This document shows, piece after piece, positions 6,238-10,304 of a DNA stretch of 10,304 bases (its first letter is position 1; the number at the start of each line of letters is the position of its first letter). Position numbers and translations under genes: made by a program. The DNA is from Thermococcus sp. (GTDB lineage Archaea; Methanobacteriota_B; Thermococci; Thermococcales; Thermococcaceae), in the NCBI RefSeq assembly GCF_027066465.1, contig NZ_JAMONU010000087.1, positions 1 to 10,304 on the forward strand, in the 5' to 3' direction. The notes under the pieces were generated by a model, which made no database searches, had not been told where the DNA came from, and worked only from the letters and a program-made list of their open reading frames with translations.

Positions 6238-7875
6238 ATGAGTATGAGCGGACAGCCGGTTGTTATTCTGCCTGAGGGGACTCAGAGGTACGTTGGAAGG
6301 GACGCCCAGAGGCTGAACATCCTCGCCGCCAGAATCGTCGCCGAGACCATTAGAACCACTCTTGGACCGAAGGGAATGGACAAGATGCTGGTTGACAGCC
6401 TCGGAGACATCGTCATCACCAACGACGGTGCCACCATACTTGACGAGATGGACATCCAGCACCCTGCTGCCAAGATGATGGTTGAGGTGGCTAAGACTCA
6501 GGACAAGGAGGCCGGCGATGGAACCACCACCGCCGTTGTTATAGCAGGTGAGCTCCTCAAGAAGGCTGAAGAGCTCCTCGACCAGAACATCCACCCAAGC
6601 ATAATCATCAAGGGCTACGCCCTCGCCGCCGAAAAGGCCCAGGAGATTCTTGAGAACATCGCCAAGGAGGTCAGCCCGGACGACGTCGAGACCCTCAAGA
6701 AGGCCGCCGTTACTGCCATAACCGGTAAGGCCGCCGAGGAGGAGCGCGAGTACCTCGCCGAGATTGCCGTTGAGGCCGTCAGGCAGGTCGCCGAGAAGGT
6801 CGGCGACAAGTACAAGGTCGACCTCGACAACATCAAGTTCGAGAAGAAGGAGGGTGCGAGCGTTCGCGAGACCAAGCTCATCAAGGGTGTCGTCATCGAC
6901 AAGGAGGTCGTTCACCCCGGCATGCCGAAGAGGGTTGAGAACGCCAAGATTGCGCTCATCAACGACGCTCTGGAAGTTAAGGAGACCGAGACCGACGCCG
7001 AGATAAGGATTACCAGTCCGGAGCAGCTCCAGGCCTTCCTTGAGCAGGAGGAGCGCATGCTCAAGGAGATGGTCGACAAGATTAAGGAGGTCGGAGCGAA
7101 CGTTGTCTTCGTTCAGAAGGGCATCGACGACCTGGCCCAGCACTACCTGGCTAAGTATGGCATAATGGCCGTCAGGAGGGTCAAGAAGAGTGACATGGAG
7201 AAGCTCGCGAAAGCAACCGGTGCCAAGATAGTCACCAACATCCGCGACCTGACCCCAGAGGACCTCGGTGAGGCCGAGCTCGTCGAGCAGAGGAAGGTCG
7301 CCGGCGAGAACATGATATTCGTTGAAGGCTGCAAGAACCCGAAGGCGGTAACCATACTCATCCGCGGTGGAACCGAGCACGTGGTTGATGAAGTCGAGAG
7401 AGCCCTTGAGGACGCCGTCAAGGTCGTCAAGGACATCGTCGAGGACGGCAAGATACTCCCGGCCGGAGGTGCTCCTGAAATCGAGCTCGCCATCAAGCTC
7501 GACGAGTACGCCAAGGAGGTCGGCGGCAAGGAGCAGCTCGCCATCGAGGCCTTCGCTGAGGCCCTCAAGGTTATACCGAGGACCCTCGCCGAGAACGCCG
7601 GACTCGACCCGGTCGAGACCCTCGTCAAGGTCATCGCCGCCCACAAGGAGAAGGGTCCGAGCATCGGTGTCGATGTCTTCGAGGGCGAGCCGGCCGACAT
7701 GATGGAGAAGGGAGTCATCGCTCCCCTCAGGGTTACCAAGCAGGCCATCAAGAGCGCCAGCGAAGCCGCCATAATGATACTCCGCATCGACGACGTCATC
7801 GCCGCCAGCAAGCTCGAGAAGGAGAAGGAAGGCGGCAAGGGTGGAAGTGAAGACTTCAGTAGCGACCTCGACTGA
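6238..7875 (+). CDS. thsB: Thermosome (group II chaperonin) subunit, beta/CpkB type
   Basis: Subunit of the double-ring ATP-dependent cytosolic chaperonin that encloses and refolds proteins at high temperature. The 545-residue product is full length. Equatorial ATP-site motifs are TLGPKG (41-46), NDGATIL (62-68, D63), GDGTTT (93-98, D94), the catalytic aspartate D392 in ERALEDA, and AGGAPE (409-414). The central apical domain contains VDLDNIKFEKK and IDDLAQHYL. The C-terminus ends GGSEDFSSDLD, as in the beta (CpkB) subunits of Thermococcus, and lacks the Gly-Gly-Met repeats of the alpha (CpkA) type. CpkB is the subunit associated with growth at the upper temperature range in T. kodakarensis, so that role is inferred here. 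The ATG at 6238 has an SD 9 nt upstream; a second in-frame ATG lies at 6244. Codons after about residue 20 are strongly C-biased, as in highly expressed genes. No alpha partner is in the window. Confidence 0.97.
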   Translation: MSMSGQPVVILPEGTQRYVGRDAQRLNILAARIVAETIRTTLGPKGMDKMLVDSLGDIVITNDGATILDEMDIQHPAAKMMVEVAKTQDKEAGDGTTTAVVIAGELLKKAEELLDQNIHPSIIIKGYALAAEKAQEILENIAKEVSPDDVETLKKAAVTAITGKAAEEEREYLAEIAVEAVRQVAEKVGDKYKVDLDNIKFEKKEGASVRETKLIKGVVIDKEVVHPGMPKRVENAKIALINDALEVKETETDAEIRITSPEQLQAFLEQEERMLKEMVDKIKEVGANVVFVQKGIDDLAQHYLAKYGIMAVRRVKKSDMEKLAKATGAKIVTNIRDLTPEDLGEAELVEQRKVAGENMIFVEGCKNPKAVTILIRGGTEHVVDEVERALEDAVKVVKDIVEDGKILPAGGAPEIELAIKLDEYAKEVGGKEQLAIEAFAEALKVIPRTLAENAGLDPVETLVKVIAAHKEKGPSIGVDVFEGEPADMMEKGVIAPLRVTKQAIKSASEAAIMILRIDDVIAASKLEKEKEGGKGGSEDFSSDLD

Positions 7876-7911
7876 AGGCTTTGATTCTTCTCCCCTTTAA
7901 TTCCTGAACAC

Positions 7912-7939
7912 TTTTTGGTTCCGCGAGAACTCTTCTCGC
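7912..7939 (+). terminator. 3' region of the thermosome gene: T-run plus hairpin
   Basis: TTTTT (7912-7916) is followed by a perfect 7-bp stem, GCGAGAA (7923-7929) and TTCTCGC (7933-7939), with a 3-base loop. The T-run precedes rather than follows the stem, so this is not a bacterial-type terminator. In archaea the T-run alone could end transcription; the hairpin could instead protect the mRNA 3' end or be processed. Beyond it, up to the next promoter, only A/T-rich sequence is seen. Confidence 0.45.
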
Positions 7940-7993
7940 ATATCTGGTGTTCCCATCAACTTGGGTTTGTTTGATTTTGCTTACTAATATATG

Positions 7994-8008
7994 AGAAAAA
8001 TTTTTAAT
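7994..8008 (+). promoter_or_regulatory. Putative promoter of the membrane-protein pair
   Basis: GAGAAAAATTTTTAA is the best A/T box in the 182-bp gap after the thermosome gene. It would place the start near 8028-8035 and give a leader of about 25 nt, with GGTGGT (8048-8053) as the SD for the ATG at 8058. TAATATAT just upstream (7985-7992) is an alternative box. Confidence 0.4.
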
Positions 8009-8057
8009 CCAACTGCACTTACTATAGTTCCGGTGTCAGGCTCCCTTGGTGGTCTTA

Positions 8058-8828
8058 ATGAGGAGGTGGAAAATTATTCTCCAGATATTCGTTTTTCCTG
8101 TAGTGCTCTTCTCGATGCTGTTTGGCTTCGCCTGGGTGAAACTCGGCGTCATAACCCGTGAATGGGTTCTTAGTACGCTCATTCTTTTTGTCCTCATGGT
8201 GGCTTCAATGGTCTTCTTCCTCGCCCGCATTTTAGAGAAGCATGGATATAAGAAAAGTGACATCAAGAGAATTGACGAGATTCTTGAGGAGCACTGGAAG
8301 GAACCGTGGGATTCAGGCTACCTGAAGTACGACGTTCAGGAATGCATAGCCCATCACCTCATTCTCTGGGGAATTTTCAGTACGTCTCTCTTGGGGTTTC
8401 ACGATGTTTTCCTTGCCATACTGGCGTTCGTTGGCCTGGCTTTTCTTATGGTGGTGATGTATCCAGTCTTTGTCACAATGGTAGTTTGGATTGTAGCTCT
8501 CCCGTTGTACTTTCTCAAGAGTAAAAGAGCAGGGGATGCCTTTGAGTTCATCGGTAAAACGTCCCTTGCCTCGACTCTCGCAATTCCTGTTATCTGGGCT
8601 GTTTCCTCTTACGTTTTAACCAAGAACTACCCTGAAGACGTTCTAAGAATGTTCAATGCCGTGGTTAGGAACGCCGAGGGGTTTTTGATTCTCTCAATCT
8701 TAAACACACTGTTTGGTTTTCTGGGAGTTTATCTCTCGTGCAGAGTTGGGAGGAGAATCCTCACGCTTGTTCTGCTTTCACTTGCAGTGGCCATGCTCTT
8801 CGTTGTTTGGAGCATCTTCAACCTTTAA
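8058..8828 (+). CDS. Uncharacterised polytopic membrane protein (first copy of tandem pair)
   Basis: I do not recognise a family. The 256-residue product is very hydrophobic, with about seven likely membrane segments near residues 6-27, 36-56, 97-115, 116-150 (long, perhaps two), 168-185, 209-228 and 233-253. A charged loop of about 40 residues (57-96, rich in Lys, Glu and Asp) sits between segments two and three, probably cytoplasmic. No transporter signature, nucleotide-binding motif, cysteine pair or catalytic motif is evident. The ATG at 8058 is preferred over an in-frame TTG at 8046 because GGTGGT lies 4 nt upstream of it. The next gene starts 21 bp downstream and encodes a protein of the same size and layout, with alignable stretches such as HHLILWGIFSTSLL here against FVILLWGLLGTAVM there. 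Codon use is less C-biased than in the neighbouring housekeeping genes, suggesting low expression or a lineage-specific gene. Confidence 0.8.
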   Translation: MRRWKIILQIFVFPVVLFSMLFGFAWVKLGVITREWVLSTLILFVLMVASMVFFLARILEKHGYKKSDIKRIDEILEEHWKEPWDSGYLKYDVQECIAHHLILWGIFSTSLLGFHDVFLAILAFVGLAFLMVVMYPVFVTMVVWIVALPLYFLKSKRAGDAFEFIGKTSLASTLAIPVIWAVSSYVLTKNYPEDVLRMFNAVVRNAEGFLILSILNTLFGFLGVYLSCRVGRRILTLVLLSLAVAMLFVVWSIFNL

Positions 8829-8849
8829 ACTCTGCCGGAGGTGTCTAAT

Positions 8850-9644
8850 ATGAAACCCGGACGGAAGCTGATGTTGGAAGCTGTGCTGGTCCCTTTAATG
8901 ATTTGGATGGCCCTGTGGGGACTGTTTTATTTTCGTCCGCGTGTTCCTTCCCAGAAGATGACCATTACAATCTCCGGGCTGATAGCGGCAGTCGTCTCCT
9001 TCTTCATCGCGCTCGCGATAGCCCTCTTCATACTCAAAAGGCGTCTTGAAAAGGAACGCAATTCCAAATTTGGATTCAGGGAGCTTCCCCGGGTTATTGA
9101 CGAGACGGACATTAGGGTTATACGGGATTTGACAAATGATGTCGCTTTCGTAATTCTACTGTGGGGTCTCCTCGGCACGGCTGTTATGAATAGGGGATTT
9201 GAGAAGGGCGCTGTTTACGTCATCAATCTCGCTGTTATGTGTGTTATGCTTTGTCTCCCCCTGTTCCTGGCAGTGGGAGTGCTGTTTATAGACTTCTCCA
9301 TCTTTATCTACGCGCGTTTCGTTGGAAAAGACCCCTCCCCGGGTTCCAGGGAAATTCTCATTGGTTCCCTCATCTCGCTTTCATTTCTGGTCGCGGTGGG
9401 TTTGGTTGCGAAATACTCTGATGTCCGCGTTGATGTGATACGCCCGATTCTGAACTTCTACCGCAAAGACCCCATCGGGTATCGGTACGCCCTGCTGCTT
9501 TCAGGTTCAGAGGCACTTTACTGCCTTCTGGGAATGCTAATCTATCCAAAGAAGAGGAAACTCGGAATTCTTCTCGTACTGCCCATCATCCTCATCATCG
9601 CCCATACCCTGCTGAAGACGTTTATATGGATGCACTCCCATTAA
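8850..9644 (+). CDS. Uncharacterised polytopic membrane protein (second copy of tandem pair)
   Basis: Family not recognised. It has 264 residues and about seven likely membrane segments near residues 10-29, 40-63, 96-113, 120-155 (long), 168-188, 216-233 and 240-260. The charged loop between segments two and three contains LKRRLEKE and an Arg/Asp-rich stretch. The order and spacing of segments match the upstream gene, and local similarities (LILWG/VILLWG; a charged VLR/VIR segment before segment six) indicate an old tandem duplication, now diverged to the edge of recognition. The ATG at 8850 is chosen because GGAGGTG (8837-8843) sits 6 nt upstream; the in-frame GTG at 8841 lies inside that SD and is unlikely. 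Co-transcription with the first copy is expected, and the products may form a heteromeric complex (inference). The gene converges on taw3 with 13 bp between stop codons. Confidence 0.8.
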   Translation: MKPGRKLMLEAVLVPLMIWMALWGLFYFRPRVPSQKMTITISGLIAAVVSFFIALAIALFILKRRLEKERNSKFGFRELPRVIDETDIRVIRDLTNDVAFVILLWGLLGTAVMNRGFEKGAVYVINLAVMCVMLCLPLFLAVGVLFIDFSIFIYARFVGKDPSPGSREILIGSLISLSFLVAVGLVAKYSDVRVDVIRPILNFYRKDPIGYRYALLLSGSEALYCLLGMLIYPKKRKLGILLVLPIILIIAHTLLKTFIWMHSH

Positions 9645-9657
9645 GAGCAAGGCGTCG

Positions 9658-10245
9658 TTATAGCTTTCCAACCTCTTCCTCCAGCCTCTTCAGCTTCCCC
9701 TTAAACCTTCTCAGCTGGTCGTTCGCTATGCCCACAATTCTCCTGATGTAGTCCTCGCTCACCCACAACTCGCCGTCCGCGCCGAGCGGGACGTCCATTC
9801 TCTCGGTCGAGCGAATCTCGACGAGGAGCTTCTTATGGCTCACGCTCTTGATGTTGCTGTACTTGAAGCCCAGCCCTATGGCGAGGTTGAGCAACTTAAC
9901 GGCATCATCAAGCGTTCTCGCGCCGACGTGAAGGATAGGACTCCGGACAAGAAACCAGAGCTGACCGGCCGAGTGCCTCCCAACCGCCTCAAGGACCTCC
10001 TCAACGGTAACTTCCCTGTGCCACTTGCCGAGCCAGACGGAATTGACCTTGTCGCCGAAGTGGGGCATCTCCATGACCGAAATCCTGCCCGAGCAAGAGC
10101 TCGTTGTGAAGTAGTTCTCAAGCGCGTTGATTTTCTCAAGCAGGGCAATTATGTCCTCGTCAACCTTGCCCTCCGCCAAGGCCTGCCTGAGGCCCTCCAT
10201 CGCCTTCGCCTTCTGCTCGTCGAAGTTTTTGGTGTAGAGGAACAT
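9658..10245 (-). CDS. taw3: tRNA wybutosine-synthesis methyltransferase Taw3 (TYW3 family)
   Basis: Archaeal homologue of yeast TYW3, the S-adenosylmethionine-dependent N4-methyltransferase in the pathway to wyosine-type tricyclic bases at G37 of tRNA-Phe. The 195-residue protein carries the family signature TSSCSGR (48-54) preceded by a conserved Asn/Tyr pair. Further family features are the HFGDK segment, the HVGARTLDDAVKLLNLAIGLGF stretch in mid-protein, and a basic C-terminal helix (RRFKGKLKRLEEE). The ATG at 10245 is preferred: GGAGGTG (10252-10258) is 6 nt upstream. The GTG directly before it (10248) is an alternative. The preceding minus-strand gene ends 3 bp before this ATG (TGA-GTG-ATG), and its final codons contain the SD, so translational coupling is likely. 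Taw1 and Taw2 are not in the window. Confidence 0.93.
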   Translation of the reverse strand: MFLYTKNFDEQKAKAMEGLRQALAEGKVDEDIIALLEKINALENYFTTSSCSGRISVMEMPHFGDKVNSVWLGKWHREVTVEEVLEAVGRHSAGQLWFLVRSPILHVGARTLDDAVKLLNLAIGLGFKYSNIKSVSHKKLLVEIRSTERMDVPLGADGELWVSEDYIRRIVGIANDQLRRFKGKLKRLEEEVGKL

Positions 10246-10248
10246 CAC

Positions 10249-10304
10249 TCACACCTCCAGTTCCCCGGCATCGACCACCGTCTCCCTCTCTTTCACGAAC
10301 TCCA
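10249..10304 (-). CDS. C-terminal tail of an unidentified gene upstream of taw3 (5' part outside window)
   Basis: One minus-strand frame entering from the window edge encodes 17 residues, EFVKERETVVDAGELEV, then TGA at 10251-10249. Its codons (GAG, GTG, AAA, GTC) look like normal Thermococcus coding sequence, and the stop abuts the taw3 start, as expected inside an operon. The tail is too short to assign a family. Confidence 0.6.
   Translation of the reverse strand, partial: EFVKERETVVDAGELEV

Noticed and set aside
6230..6241. Three-codon upstream frame ATG-TCA-AAA-TGA whose stop overlaps the thermosome ATG
   Set aside because: The GGAGG SD lies only 1 nt upstream of this ATG, too close for initiation, while it is 9 nt from the accepted start. 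Probably chance.
6148..7644. 498-codon open frame on the minus strand opposite the thermosome gene
   Set aside because: Leu/Asp/Gly-rich shadow translation of a strongly codon-biased gene, with no family motifs and no independent coding signal.
7876..8057. Search for a C/D-box guide RNA or tRNA in the largest gap between plus-strand genes
   Set aside because: No RTGATGA plus CTGA box pair and no cloverleaf was found; only a hairpin and A/T-rich promoter-like sequence.
8046..8057. TTG start giving four extra residues to the first membrane protein
   Set aside because: The GGTGGT SD lies between this TTG and the ATG at 8058 and can only serve the ATG.

Overview
The window is chromosomal DNA from a hyperthermophilic archaeon of the order Thermococcales, most likely a Thermococcus. 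The evidence is a group II chaperonin of the Thermococcus beta type, the archaeal gene set (Bud32 kinase, Taw3 wybutosine enzyme, long SlyD-like FKBP), BRE/TATA promoters of the form AAAGC-TTTA or TTTATATA, Shine-Dalgarno (SD) sequences of the GGAGGTG type, and GC-rich coding DNA dominated by AGG/GAG/GTC/CTC codons. Nearly every base is genic. I saw no tRNA, rRNA, CRISPR array, insertion sequence or integration scar.

Layout. (1) 2-739, minus: 3'-truncated FKBP-type prolyl isomerase. It is divergent from (2) 851-2281, cysteinyl-tRNA synthetase, which is followed after 20 bp by (3) 2302-4035, an archaeal MutS-like ATPase; the two probably form an operon. (4) 4142-5401: a chemoreceptor-type signal transducer with a membrane anchor but no external sensor, behind its own promoter. 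It converges on, and overlaps by 11 bp, (5) 5391-6059, minus, Bud32 kinase of the KEOPS complex. A 178-bp divergent promoter region carrying an 18-bp perfect palindrome separates bud32 from (6) 6238-7875, the thermosome beta-type subunit. (7) 8058-8828 and 8850-9644: two adjacent, diverged copies of an unrecognised polytopic membrane protein, forming a small operon. (8) 9658-10245, minus: Taw3, preceded by the last 17 codons of another minus-strand gene (10249-10304), to which it is probably coupled.

Functionally the window is mostly housekeeping: protein folding (FKBP, thermosome), translation and tRNA modification (CysRS, Bud32/KEOPS, Taw3) and DNA transactions (MutS-like). The less ordinary parts are the chemoreceptor, whose signalling tip is written in sharply different codons from the rest of the gene; the uncharacterised membrane-protein pair; and the palindrome between bud32 and the thermosome gene. 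I found no convincing multi-gene defence or other novel system. The membrane pair is the best candidate for something undescribed.
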